Source: Acidobacteriota bacterium (GTDB lineage: Bacteria; Acidobacteriota; Blastocatellia; UBA7656). Taken from it: a stretch of 44,813 nt of DNA. Within the stretch, counting starts at the first letter, position 1; the number at the start of each line of letters is the position of its first letter. The notes beneath the pieces were generated by a model. That model was given only the letters and a program-made list of their open reading frames with translations. It made no database searches and was not told where the DNA came from. Of the stretch, positions 10,901 to 18,178 are shown in pieces. The stretch covers positions 1 to 44,813 of the forward strand of contig JBBPIG010000027.1 of the NCBI GenBank assembly GCA_038040445.1. Reading direction: 5' to 3'. Position numbers and translations under genes: made by a program.

Positions 10901-11179
10901 CCGCACGCGCACGACATTGGGCAGACTCCGAAATGCAGATTCCAATGGGCGGGCGATCAGCGTTTCGCCTTCCTGTGCGGCCAGCCCTGGATTCTCGACA
11001 ATCGTTATGATGACCGGCGAGGAAAGATCAGGGAATAAGTCTGTCTCCATCGCCCGGTAACCAATGAATCCCAGAATCGAGGCGAGGATGATTGCGAAGG
11101 CTATCAGGAGCCGGTTGCGCAGAGAGAACTCTATGATGCGATTAAGCAGCCCGCCGCGCTCCGTTTTAGTGATCGTCAT
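7997..11179 (-). CDS. Heavy-metal efflux RND pump, CzcA/CusA family
   Basis: A full-length 1060-residue inner-membrane RND transporter, expected to pump metal cations from periplasm or cytoplasm through the adaptor and channel using the proton gradient. The N-terminal helix (RNRLLIAFAIILASILGFIGY) with METDLFPDLSSP follows the family pattern. The central transmembrane helix 4 reads GLGIMVDAAIVDTENIFRHL (residues ~411-430): the second acidic residue of the CzcA DFGxxxD proton path (D417) is kept, the first is replaced, as in CusA. The periplasmic block LNMRIDESISGTSAALAVKVFG is CzcA-like. Substrate (Cu/Ag versus Co/Zn/Cd) cannot be decided by eye. The ATG overlaps the adaptor stop by 14 nt, implying coupled translation. 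Confidence 0.92.
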   Translation of the reverse strand: MTITKTERGGLLNRIIEFSLRNRLLIAFAIILASILGFIGYRAMETDLFPDLSSPVIITIVENPGLAAQEGETLIARPLESAFRSLPNVVRVRSESEIGVVSVRTEFRFGTDYYLARQLLAERLATAARNFPAGTAPPVLSSAASRLGEVLQVYVAKETKEGEEVDKKELKETADYLIRYKLQTVPGIIRITSHGGERRQYEVVLDPDRMRTYNISLNEVVDALGESNENFSGGFITGTATEMDVRGLGRINSLEDVGLVVIKVRDGFPVLVRDIADVRDGAAVRRGIARVNEREAVLMTIAKQFGTDTLSVTDRAKKALEELKPFMPDGVSMVTVFDQSELINVATKTLEEALLIGGVAVVLIIFLFLGNIRSTLIAAITIPVAVVISFIFLRAWGVTLNIMSLGGLAVGLGIMVDAAIVDTENIFRHLKANPDNSLMATLRGASEVRRPAAYSTAIIIVVFLPLLFLSGLEGKILAPFAATVVVLMAVGLILSLTLTPALCYTLLRKVASKLKDESWLARQCERVYEPVLRSSLRRPVRAVGAAAAIFILSLVLLPFLGTELLPKMDEGALLLQMNTPLGTSLGETDRIASQVTKVLEGGPDIAAIVQPTGRAERSEDPMPVTVAEHIIQLVPRAERKHTIPEIEEWVRERLKKVPGVAASITTPLNMRIDESISGTSAALAVKVFGSDLDTLAQKGAQVKEIVEKVPGVVDVRAEQLEGVPQVVIAVDRERASRFGLNPGQLGDSIEALLGGREVTTVIKDQLKEYPVVVRLREESRDAPEKLAGLMIDTPTGQKVPLGDIASVRVLRGPASIKREDQVRRIQVTMNVEGRDIGSVVADIEKGLAGLKLPPGYFISYGGGYERQQEVAGELTRAFVISLLLVFLLLYVAFRSVWQALLILATIPLALAGGFIALWVTGTTLNVSSIIGLLAHFGLSVQKGLILVEYINQLRAEGHGLREALYIGAHTRMRPVLMTAAAAGLGVLPIAIGWGAGAELQQPMAIALIGGLITSTILTLVALPALYGMSEGLHEKVVLSWSQWRSRRAEVQSAAPASVGD

Positions 11180-12683
11180 GGTGTCCCCCTTCTTCGCCGC
11201 CGCCTTTCGCCATGTTCTTGATCTGATAAGCGCCGGCTGTCACTATTTGCTCTCCAGCCTCAACTCCGCTCAGAATTTCGGCGAATTGGTAGTTGATCGT
11301 CCCCACTTTCACTGGCCGGCGCTCGTAGCGTTCGCCTTCCTTCACGTAAACGACCTTGATGCCTTCTTCATCAACGAGCGCCGAAGCCGGCACCAGCAGC
11401 GCCTCCTTGCGCCCTCCGGTCACGATACGCACCTCGACCGCCATTTCGTGCATGAGGTGTGTGCCCGTGTTGGTGACGCGAGCGCGAACGGCAACAGAGC
11501 GTTTTGCTGGATCGACAGTGCTGCCCACCGACTGAACTTTTCCTTCGAAGATTCCGTCGGGCGCGCCGGGGATGCGCGCTATGAGGCGTTGTCCAGCTTG
11601 CACGCGGCCGGCATACGACTCCGGTAGCTGCGCTTCGATGATTACGCTCGCCAGGTTCATCACGGTCATCAGCTCGGTGCCCAGTGTTACTGCTTGCCCT
11701 ACCGTGACATGCCGGTCCACGACCGTGCCTGCAATTGGGGAGGCAATGCTGATCATTCCACCCTGGCCAGTGGGGCTTGCGCCTAGCGCTGACAACGACT
11801 GGGTGAGCCGCGCGACAACGGCGCGCATCTGTTCTACCTCACTTGCGGCCTCTTGCTGTTCGCGCGTGATTTGAATGCTCGACTGGAACTCGTACTCGGC
11901 CTTCGCGTTCTTGTATTCCATTTCGGCCTCGGCCACCTCCCGCCCGGCGGCAGCGCCAAGCTCAGCCAGCCGTTTTTTTCGTTGAAGTGTAGCCTCGGCC
12001 AGATCGAGTCGGTTCTTCGATTGAATAACTGCCGCTCGGTTCTCGCTCATCGCCGTTCTTGTCCGCTTCTGCTCGGCGAGGTTGAGTTTCGCGCGCGCCT
12101 CGATCAACTGACCGCGCAGATCGGCGATCTGGGGGCTATCGACGAGCACAAGCGCCTGCCCGGCGCCCACGCGCTGCCCCGGTTCGGCTGAAATGCGCAC
12201 TGCGCGTCCGTCCACTTTCGCGCCGATGATCGCCTGGCTGTTTGGCGCGACGAGCACCTTGCCGGTTGTCGCGATCGTGTCTTCTATCTCACCCTGCGTA
12301 ACCTCCTCAGTCTTTATCCCGGCCAACTCGGCCGTCTCGTCGCTGATCTCAATTGCTCCTTCCTGGCTGTGCTCGTCACCATGCTCTCCCTCCTCCCCGG
12401 CGTGCTTGCCCTGAAGGGTAGGAGGCGTCTCGACAACAACGGTTTTCGCCTTCGGCTTTGGCCATAGCATGTAACCAATCACAAGGAACAAAAGCAGGAC
12501 ACCCGCGCCGATCAAAAGCACGCGGCGGGATGGAGGATCTAGCGCGCGTCCTTCTGTGGTTCTGTCAACAACGGCTCCGCCTCGGCCAGTTTCATCGCTG
12601 ACTCGCGGCGCCTCCGTAGCCGGATCGCGTTCTAAACCTCTATGCGCAGTGTCGTCCGTCACAGTCACATTATCATGTTTCAT
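11166..12683 (-). CDS. Heavy-metal RND periplasmic adaptor (CzcB-like, membrane fusion protein)
   Basis: The protein links the inner-membrane pump to the outer-membrane channel. I start at the ATG at 12683 (505 residues); the open frame continues 51 codons further but gives a Cys-rich leader with no signal. After an acidic cytoplasmic tail comes one anchor (VLLIGAGVLLLFLVIGYMLW), then a His/Glu-rich linker (HAGEEGEHGDEHSQEG) typical of metal adaptors. The lipoyl domain (VDGRAVRISAEPGQRVGAGQ), a long alpha-hairpin (residues ~165-310), the barrel (GRVQAGQRLIARIPGAPDG) and membrane-proximal domain (YERRPVKVGTINYQ) follow. The C-terminus GGHHDDH is a second possible metal-binding tail. It is the first efflux gene after the small CFCC protein. 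Confidence 0.9.
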   Translation of the reverse strand: MKHDNVTVTDDTAHRGLERDPATEAPRVSDETGRGGAVVDRTTEGRALDPPSRRVLLIGAGVLLLFLVIGYMLWPKPKAKTVVVETPPTLQGKHAGEEGEHGDEHSQEGAIEISDETAELAGIKTEEVTQGEIEDTIATTGKVLVAPNSQAIIGAKVDGRAVRISAEPGQRVGAGQALVLVDSPQIADLRGQLIEARAKLNLAEQKRTRTAMSENRAAVIQSKNRLDLAEATLQRKKRLAELGAAAGREVAEAEMEYKNAKAEYEFQSSIQITREQQEAASEVEQMRAVVARLTQSLSALGASPTGQGGMISIASPIAGTVVDRHVTVGQAVTLGTELMTVMNLASVIIEAQLPESYAGRVQAGQRLIARIPGAPDGIFEGKVQSVGSTVDPAKRSVAVRARVTNTGTHLMHEMAVEVRIVTGGRKEALLVPASALVDEEGIKVVYVKEGERYERRPVKVGTINYQFAEILSGVEAGEQIVTAGAYQIKNMAKGGGEEGGHHDDH

Positions 12684-12896
12684 TTTGTCGCCTATCACTC
12701 TTTGAATCGCGTAGCTTGCCTTGCAGCTCACGCAACTATCATTGCTTATCGGGCACCTTCCAATGCTCTCCTCAACGAAGCTCAGGTACCCGGAGCGGAT
12801 TGAAGGGTCTACGCACGAATCAGACACACGCGCCAAGAATTGAGAATCCGCGCCGCACTCGGAGTCCCCGAGCGGAGCAATGGCGTACTGGCGAAA

Positions 12897-13280
12897 TTAG
12901 GACAAGCGTGGAGGGTGAAACGGGCTGTTTGAGGGAGGCGAGGGTATGGAGTTGTCCTTGAGATCTGTCACAAGGACGTTCGCTGCCAGCGGTGGAACTA
13001 TTAGAGCAGATCCAGGTAAAGCATGGGCGCAGCAAAAACAGCCTTCGCTAGCAACACCGGATTTCGTGTGACGTTCTGTTTGGGAATAGTCCGAGGCGAT
13101 GATGCTACTTACCCCAATAATACTAGCGGTGACTATTAGAGACGCACTCCCGCCGTCGATGTCTGTCTCCTCTATGCAGCACGGCATTCGATATGTGAGG
13201 TCTAGGAGCGTGAAGACTAGAAGGAAGACCACAATGCCACGATCTAGGTATTCTTTCTTGGTGAGTCCCTTTACCTGCAT
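12897..13280 (-). CDS. Small membrane-anchored CFCC protein preceding the metal-efflux operon
   Basis: A 127-residue protein not assigned to a named family. An amphipathic start (MQVKGLTKKEYLDRG) leads into a hydrophobic helix (IVVFLLVFTLLDLTYRM), then CCIEE, a variable linker, the motif CFCCAHALPG and a C-terminal FHPPRLS. I recall similar short proteins with a CFCC/CCCSH core and HPPR end beside metal-efflux genes in acidobacteria, but could not check this. Position directly upstream of the adaptor (213 nt gap), same strand, suggests the same metal-response unit. The cysteine cluster could bind soft metals in the periplasm. No strong Shine-Dalgarno is visible at the ATG. Confidence 0.6.
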   Translation of the reverse strand: MQVKGLTKKEYLDRGIVVFLLVFTLLDLTYRMPCCIEETDIDGGSASLIVTASIIGVSSIIASDYSQTERHTKSGVASEGCFCCAHALPGSALIVPPLAANVLVTDLKDNSIPSPPSNSPFHPPRLS

Positions 13281-13289
13281 GAACCACTG

Positions 13290-13318
13290 ACTGTACCATA
13301 GTCAATAATCGTAATCAA
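13290..13318 (-). promoter_or_regulatory. Candidate sigma-70 promoter of the metal-efflux operon
   Basis: On the minus strand TTGATT (13313-13318) and TACAGT (13290-13295) are separated by 17 bases, a fair but imperfect -35/-10 pair. A GACT-N7-AGTC inverted repeat overlaps the -10 region and could be an operator. The predicted transcript would start only a few bases before the ATG at 13280, so the leader would be almost absent; this lowers confidence. Confidence 0.3.
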
Positions 13319-13739
13319 TCCGCCTTCAACGCGTGAAATGATTCGAGGACGCAGATTTCTTTTTCTTTGTTTCCCTGTCGCTGGAGTTGTAAACAACCAC
13401 TGACTTCTTCTTCGGTGATGACCTCTGTGTGCTATCCAATTCTGAGGGCAAGGTCCGCTGTTGTCTCGACTCTTGCTCGATTAAGCGCATTACTGGAAAC
13501 CTGGCACTCACATGACATTCCTCAATGGCCGGCGTCGCCGAGCCCGACGACTGAGAGAATTCTCTTGTCAGTCTGTGACATACGTCAAATTTGTACTACG
13601 GCTTCAGTCTCACGCAAGCCTCGTTTTCTACGGCCGCAGTTACCCACACCCTAAACTTCTGTCGAGACTCCGAATGATGAGCGTCACATCCTACGACCCA
13701 AGGCTGCTCTACCAGGCAATCCCTGCACGCGTCGCCACG

Positions 13740-14100
13740 CTATTGAACGATAACGGTGAGCGTCGCAGTTACTAGTGTGGCCCGAATCATCACGGGCTGT
13801 GAATGTTTCCTGATGCGGGCCGAGTGCCGCGCCTCCCTTGATTTTCAACTTGAATGTTACGTTCGTGTCTGTTGTCGCGATCGGATCAGGCGGCTTTGGA
13901 ATTATGCCCATTGCGGGATCAGGCGGAGTGACAGTCACATTGCCGGTGAATCCGACTGAGCGGTTTATGTTTACTGTTACACGAACCTTAGTTCCAGGTT
14001 GCCCTGTGACTGTTGGTGAATCAAACCCAATCGAAAAGAGTGGTGCTTTTCGGTGTCTAGTTCTGTCGATTACGTAGCGCCTCACTACATACAGACGCAA
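13740..14100 (-). pseudogene. Fragment of a secreted protein with Ig-like beta-sandwich domain, frameshifted
   Basis: One frame encodes an immunoglobulin-like repeat: FSIGFDSPTVTGQPGTKV, VTVNINRSVGFTGNVTVTPP, IATTDTNVTFKLKIKGG and TFTARDDSGHT. Past ~13772 this frame turns into basic nonsense, whereas the next frame reads TATLTVIVQ followed by a stop at 13740, the normal last strand of such domains. A single-base insertion near CACACTAGTAAC explains this. Upstream there is no signal peptide or believable start. It looks like the decayed C-terminal end of a larger exported protein. Confidence 0.5.
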
Positions 14101-14211
14101 TCAACAGACCGGATCATTCAGAATTCAGACGATGGGGTCCGAATCGTTATCACGCATAGCAGCCCAATAGAAGAGGCTTCATGATCGCCCTTGTTCTGCC
14201 AGCGTTGGTGG

Positions 14212-14468
14212 TCACCATTCGGGCTCGAACATTCCATCCATGCATTCTGATTCGGCTCTGAGATGACGGGCTGTCAGGCCGATGCTCATCAAGAGCGTAT
14301 CAAGCCTGGCCATTAGAGAATAGAACTCCTCGGTGGCTGGATCAGTTGTGTCAAGCTTTTCCTTGATCTCGCAGACTTCTCGGCAGTGTCCGGCCATCTC
14401 ATCTACATTACGCGAAACGTATCCGTAACCGGATGCTCCTCAAGCACAGCCGCTTTTAACTTTCTCAT
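14212..14468 (-). pseudogene. Small helical protein of unknown function, frameshifted
   Basis: From an ATG at 14468, with GGTGGAAG upstream, the frame gives MRKLKAAVLEEHPVTDTFRVM and then TAG. The next frame, starting within a few bases, carries on naturally as VDEMAGHCREVCEIKEKLD, TTDPATEEFYSLMARLDTLL and GLTARHLRAESECMDGM to a stop at 14212. The total is 257 nt, one short of a multiple of three, so one missing base near 14404 would restore an 85-residue helical protein. Its ATG overlaps the stop of the preceding tiny ORF. No family recognised. Confidence 0.4.
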
Positions 14469-14564
14469 ATCTTCCACCCCAAAGCTTCGAGGCGACGCTT
14501 GTACCGCGCTATGGAGGTTCTCGCCCCTCGGATTTCACTCTGCCAGGGTTTTATGAATCTTCAT
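14465..14564 (-). pseudogene. Tiny basic coiled-coil ORF, frameshifted
   Basis: An ATG at 14564 overlaps the end of the preceding ORF and reads MKIHKT; one frame over, the DNA encodes WQSEIRGARTSIARYKRRLE then ALGWKI and a TGA that overlaps the next ATG (ATATGAG). The span is 100 nt, so dropping one C of ACCCTGG gives a continuous 32-residue peptide. Function unknown; supported only by coding-like composition and the overlapping stop/start chain. Confidence 0.3.
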
Positions 14565-14667
14565 CAGGATTCGGTTTCCTTAACTCGTTGTTGATTTTGC
14601 CTTGATGCTCACTGATAAACCTCCGCTTGTCCTCTATGTTCAACAATAGCTTCTTTCTCTTACCCAT
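14551..14667 (-). CDS. Tiny ORF of unknown function, first of three overlapping ORFs
   Basis: A 38-residue basic peptide starting MGKRKKLLLNIEDKRRFI and ending NNELRKPNPDEDS, stop overlapping the next ORF's ATG. The frame stays open upstream to the kynureninase stop, so the true start is uncertain and no Shine-Dalgarno is seen. No family recognised. Confidence 0.25.
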   Translation of the reverse strand: MGKRKKLLLNIEDKRRFISEHQGKINNELRKPNPDEDS

Positions 14668-14719
14668 AGGAAACGTTGTCTCATCACGAACAAATCCGCA
14701 ACGAATAGCTTTGGCTCAC

Positions 14720-15901
14720 TCAATGCGCGAGAGCGGCATTGTGCTGTTCGTAGGCTTTCGTCTCGAGAATCTTTTGGATTTCGCGAATCGTGAGCTCAAG
14801 CTCTTCATCCTTCGAGTAGAAGTGCGGCGCTACTCGAATGCCTGCGCCCGGACGATAGTCGACGAGGAAGTCGCGGCGCAGAAGCTCGGTCGTCACTTGC
14901 TGTCCGTGTGGCACGTCGATCACCACCGTGCCGCCGCGCTCGGCTGGATTCTTCGGGCAGTTGATCTTGAAGCGCGCCTCTTCGGCGATCTCGATCAAGC
15001 GGGTTGTTTGTCTGATCGACTTCTCTCGAATCCTCTCAACTCCGATCTCGTTCACTATCTCGTAGCCGGACATCGCCGCGTACATCGCTGGTATGCAAGG
15101 CGTGCCGTTCAGGAAGCGATAGATGTTGTCGGCGTACTGGTTCGGCCCGGTCTCAAACGCGAACGGGTCTTCGTGCGCGAGCCATCCCGTCAATCGCGGC
15201 TCGAGCTTTGACCACAGATCGCGCTTGACGTACAGGTAGCCCGCGCCCGGCCCGCCGCAGAGCCATTTCACTGAACCGCCAGTCGCGAAATCCAACCCGA
15301 TCTCGCGCACATCGACCGGCACCGTCCCGGCTGATTGATAGATATCGGCTACAACAAACGCCCCGACTTCGCGAGCGCGTTCGGTGATGGCTTTAAGGTC
15401 TTGAATGAACGAGCTTCGGAAGATGACGTGTGAGACGCTGACGAGCAGCGTCTGCTCATCGATCGCGTTGAGCATCCTCTCGATCGGCACGGTTATCCCG
15501 TCGTCGGAAGGCACGGTCACCAACTCCGCGCCTTCGCGTTCAAGCGCCTGATAGATGTACAAATTCGATGGAAAGTTCAAGCTCTCGGTGACGATCTTGT
15601 TTCGCTTGCTGCCGAAAGCAAAGCACGAGGTGATGATCGACTGGCAGATTGAAACGTTCGGGTGCATCACTACTTCGCCTTCGCCGGCGCCAATTATCTT
15701 GCCGATCATATCGCCGACCGTCGTAGCCATCATCCACCATCCTTCATCCCAAGAGCGAATTCCGCGCGTCGCCCACATGTCCGCGTACTCCTGCAGACGA
15801 TCGCGCGTGCGCCTGGGCATCGCGCCCAGCGAGTGCGAGATCATGTAAACGGTGTTGTCGAGAATTGGAAACTCTTTTCGCCACTCTAGTAACTCGTCCA
15901 T
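14720..15901 (-). CDS. kynU: Kynureninase-like PLP-dependent aminotransferase class V enzyme
   Basis: A 393-residue cytosolic fold-type I PLP enzyme. With tryptophan dioxygenase next door, the likely reaction is hydrolysis of kynurenine to anthranilate and alanine. The ATG at 15901 has GGGAGG 5 nt upstream; the longer frame only adds residues translated from a repeat. Motifs: ISHSLGAMPRRT near the N-terminus, LNFPSNLYIYQAL, VSVSHVIFRSSF, DIYQSAGTVPVDV (PLP aspartate region) and TGGSVKWLCGGPGAGYLYV, where the lysine should form the Schiff base. FLNGTPCIPAMYA and RVAPHFYSKDEEL complete the family pattern. Kynureninase is favoured over a generic cysteine desulfurase because of context and the WLCGGPG block. 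Confidence 0.82.
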   Translation of the reverse strand: MDELLEWRKEFPILDNTVYMISHSLGAMPRRTRDRLQEYADMWATRGIRSWDEGWWMMATTVGDMIGKIIGAGEGEVVMHPNVSICQSIITSCFAFGSKRNKIVTESLNFPSNLYIYQALEREGAELVTVPSDDGITVPIERMLNAIDEQTLLVSVSHVIFRSSFIQDLKAITERAREVGAFVVADIYQSAGTVPVDVREIGLDFATGGSVKWLCGGPGAGYLYVKRDLWSKLEPRLTGWLAHEDPFAFETGPNQYADNIYRFLNGTPCIPAMYAAMSGYEIVNEIGVERIREKSIRQTTRLIEIAEEARFKINCPKNPAERGGTVVIDVPHGQQVTTELLRRDFLVDYRPGAGIRVAPHFYSKDEELELTIREIQKILETKAYEQHNAALAH

Positions 15902-15917
15902 GGAAACCTCCCTCTCA

Positions 15918-16028
15918 GGATTGCCGATTGCGGATTGCGGATTTCCGATTGCCGATTGCCGATTGAAACGGCCAGGCATCAAGAATCAAGAATGCAGAAA
16001 TCGGCAATCGGCAATCGCCAATCGGGAA
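15918..16028. repeat. Intergenic hairpin of tandem GATTGCC words
   Basis: The left arm (15918-15965) is a run of GATTGCC/GATTGCG heptamers; the right arm (15998-16028) is their reverse complement, CGGCAATCGGCAATC. They can fold into a long imperfect stem between the dioxygenase stop and the kynureninase Shine-Dalgarno. It ends at the dioxygenase stop codon region. Confidence 0.8.
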
Positions 16029-16871
16029 TCATTCGCCGCTGCTCTTGGTGCTGAGATAACTCCTCAGCTCCCACAACTCCGGGAAGAAGGTTCGGTCCAC
16101 AGTCTTCTTCAGGTAAGCCGCGCCTTCACTTCCCCCGGTGCCTGTCTTGGTGCCTATCATCCGCTCGACCATCTTGATATGACGCAGCCGCCACATCGAA
16201 AACATTTCGTCGTATTCGATCAAGCTCTCGGTCAACAGGAATAACGCATAGTGCTTCTCCGCATCCTGATAAACCCGCTTAAGCTCGCTGATGCGCTCCT
16301 GCCGCGCAGCCAGTTGCGCTTCCTCGCCGTCGGTCGCTACCTCCGGCAGGTTGAACCCGTGCCGTCGAAGCATCGCGTAGAACGCATCCGCAACCGAGGG
16401 TTGTGAGAGCCGCGCTTGCAGTCTCGCGTGCTCCTCCGAACCCGGATCGTAGTTCTTCAGGAATCGGGCGTCCTTCAAACCCGAGACACACTCGATCTCG
16501 CGAAATTGAAACGACTGAAAGCCGCTGGCAGGCATCAACTGATCGCGGAAGGCAAGGAAGTCCATCGGCATCATGGTCTCGAGCACGGCGATCTGGTCAA
16601 CCAGCACGCGCTCGATCTCGATGCAGCGCCGCACCAGGCGATGCGCGGCAAGCGGTTGATCGCCGTTGAGCCTTTCGATGATGGTGTCCAGTTCGTGCAG
16701 CAGTTCCTTGAACCACAGTTCGTAGACCTGATGGATGATGATGAACAGCATTTCGTCGTGCTGCGGCGGATCGGAGAGCTGCTCCTGAAGCGAGATCAGA
16801 TCGCGCACCTTGAGGTAGCCGCCGTATGTGAGTCGCGGCTCGTCCGTACTAGGCGGTAAACCGAATGACAT
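16029..16871 (-). CDS. kynA: Tryptophan 2,3-dioxygenase
   Basis: A heme enzyme that opens the indole ring of tryptophan to N-formylkynurenine, first step of the kynurenine route. The 280 residues show the family blocks in order: LTYGGYLKVRDLISLQ, LFIIIHQVYELWFKELLHEL (distal-pocket histidine), FLAFRDQLMPASGFQSFQFR (substrate-binding Arg and the SGFQS signature), and MWRLRHIKMVERMIGTKTGT with GGSEG, where the RH histidine is the proximal heme ligand. I start at ATG 16871; an in-frame ATG nine codons earlier is made of GGTCCTT repeat sequence. The repeat also provides an AAGGA at about 10 nt spacing. A formamidase is not in the window. Confidence 0.93.
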   Translation of the reverse strand: MSFGLPPSTDEPRLTYGGYLKVRDLISLQEQLSDPPQHDEMLFIIIHQVYELWFKELLHELDTIIERLNGDQPLAAHRLVRRCIEIERVLVDQIAVLETMMPMDFLAFRDQLMPASGFQSFQFREIECVSGLKDARFLKNYDPGSEEHARLQARLSQPSVADAFYAMLRRHGFNLPEVATDGEEAQLAARQERISELKRVYQDAEKHYALFLLTESLIEYDEMFSMWRLRHIKMVERMIGTKTGTGGSEGAAYLKKTVDRTFFPELWELRSYLSTKSSGE

Positions 16872-16877
16872 TAAGAA

Positions 16878-16925
16878 TGGTCCTTGGTCCTTGGTCATTG
16901 GTCATCGGTCATCGGTCATCGGTCA
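16878..16925. repeat. Tandem GGTCATC/GGTCCTT repeat between hydratase and dioxygenase genes
   Basis: Seven nearly identical heptamer words (GGTCCTT, GGTCATT, GGTCATC) in a row, running into the hydratase stop codon. Unlike the other copies it has no complementary second arm here. The same words occur inverted near 23591-23664. Confidence 0.75.
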
Positions 16926-17735
16926 TTTTTTGTTAAACACCGGCGCCCGCTTTTCAGTGAACGCCTGATAGGCTTCGCGGAAATCAGGGTTGAGCATGCA
17001 AATGGCTTGAGCCTCGGACTCGGCTTCCAGAGCCATATCGAGGCTCATATGAAGCTCGCGATTCAATGCGGCCTTGGTCATTCCCAGCGCAAACCCCGGT
17101 CCGGCCGCAAGCCTTTCCGCCCACCTCACCGTCTCCGCCTCGAGTTCGCCTGGCGCAACGACGGCGTTGTATAGACCGAGGCTGGCGGCTTCTTGCGCGC
17201 CGATGAAATCGCCGGTGTATAGCATTTCCGTTGCCTTGCCCAGGCCCACGAGCTTGGGCAGCAAGAACGCCGCGCCCATGTCCGCGCCCGCGAGTCCGAC
17301 CTTCGTAAAGAGAAACGCTATCTTTGCGGTGTCGGCTGCGATGCGCATATCGCAGGCCAGCGCGATGACCGCGCCAGCCCCGGCAACTGTTCCGTTGAGC
17401 GAGGCAATTACTGGCTTGTCGAGGCGGCGAATGTTCCTGATCAACTCGCAGGTCATCCGTGTGAACTCGAGAAGCCCGCTTATGTCGCGCTGGAACAACT
17501 CGCCAATGATCTCTTCGACGTCTCCGCCCGAGCAAAACCCGCGCCCGCGTCCGGTGATGACGACAACCCTTATCTGATCGCGCGAGCGGAGGGAGGCAAG
17601 CGTGTCCGTAAGCTCGCGATAGACTTCAAATGTGAGCGAGTTCAGCCGTTCCGGCCGATTGAGGGTCACAGTCGCGATCGGGCCTCGCTCCTCGTACAAA
17701 AAGCTTTTTGGATCGATGACCTTCGAGGTTTTCAC
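16923..17735 (-). CDS. Enoyl-CoA hydratase/isomerase family protein
   Basis: A 270-residue crotonase-fold protein. Oxyanion-hole and CoA-binding signatures are visible: TLNRPERLNSLTFEVYREL, TGRGRGFCSGGDVEEIIGEL and ASLNGTVAGAGAVIALACDM; the C-terminal NPDFREAYQAFTEKRAPVF is the usual trimerisation tail. One catalytic-region position has FTKVGLAGADMGAAFLLPKL, where hydratases carry a Glu after the FxxxGL block; here it is not obvious, so the reaction may not be a simple hydration. Its GTG start shares GTGA with the RidA stop, so translation is coupled. In this cluster a role in CoA-ester breakdown downstream of anthranilate is possible but unproven. Confidence 0.85.
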   Translation of the reverse strand: MKTSKVIDPKSFLYEERGPIATVTLNRPERLNSLTFEVYRELTDTLASLRSRDQIRVVVITGRGRGFCSGGDVEEIIGELFQRDISGLLEFTRMTCELIRNIRRLDKPVIASLNGTVAGAGAVIALACDMRIAADTAKIAFLFTKVGLAGADMGAAFLLPKLVGLGKATEMLYTGDFIGAQEAASLGLYNAVVAPGELEAETVRWAERLAAGPGFALGMTKAALNRELHMSLDMALEAESEAQAICMLNPDFREAYQAFTEKRAPVFNKK

Positions 17736-18160
17736 CGCGGGTCCCCGCTCGAACTGTCGGCCGTTGGGATGACCGCGATTGCTTCAATTTCGACCTTGGC
17801 AAGGTGTTCGACCAGGCTGTTAACCTCGACCAGGGTCATCGCGGGATAGTTCTTGCCCATGAGTTGGCGGTAAGCAATGCCCACAGCCCGGAGCCCCGAC
17901 GTGTATTCATCCTTGTTGGTGACAAAGATCAACATTCGCGCGATGTTTTGAGGTCCGCCGCCGGCCTCGCGAACCACGACAAGAACATTCGAGAGCGCCT
18001 GCGCGAACTGTTCGGCAAAATCGTCGCTCACGATTCTGTTCGCGGCGTCCCAACCAACCTGCCCGGCGATAAACAACAGCGAGCCGCCTTCGAACAACAT
18101 GCCGTTGCTGTAGCCGCTAGGGTGGCCGAGCACTTCCGGATTGATTATTGTCATCCTCAC
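17732..18160 (-). CDS. RidA family (YjgF/YER057c/UK114) protein
   Basis: A 142-residue RidA-fold protein: GHPSGYSNGMLFEGGSLLFI, AGQVGWDA, the dimer/trimer core AQALSNVLVVVREAGG, and NYPAMTLVEVNSL with VEIEAIAV at the end. Canonical RidA has an Arg followed by a Pro/Ala pair before the last strands; here the corresponding region reads YPAMTLVEV without that Arg, so deamination of 2-aminoacrylate is doubtful. Some members of this superfamily act as 2-aminomuconate deaminases in tryptophan/anthranilate breakdown, which would suit the neighbourhood. GTG start at 18160 with AGGA upstream; an ATG two codons later is an alternative. Confidence 0.85.
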   Translation of the reverse strand: MRMTIINPEVLGHPSGYSNGMLFEGGSLLFIAGQVGWDAANRIVSDDFAEQFAQALSNVLVVVREAGGGPQNIARMLIFVTNKDEYTSGLRAVGIAYRQLMGKNYPAMTLVEVNSLVEHLAKVEIEAIAVIPTADSSSGDPR

Positions 18161-18178
18161 ATTGATCCTGACTTGTGA

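Noticed and set aside
13367-13775. Overlapping plus-strand ORFs of 87-95 residues
   Set aside because: No ribosome-binding sites, Arg/Ser-rich shadows in a decayed region whose coding signal is on the minus strand.
14627-15211. 194-residue plus-strand frame over the kynureninase 3' end
   Set aside because: Antisense shadow of a gene with full PLP-enzyme motifs.
16872-16898. N-terminal extension of tryptophan dioxygenase
   Set aside because: The nine extra codons are translated heptamer repeat; the downstream ATG gives the family-typical start.
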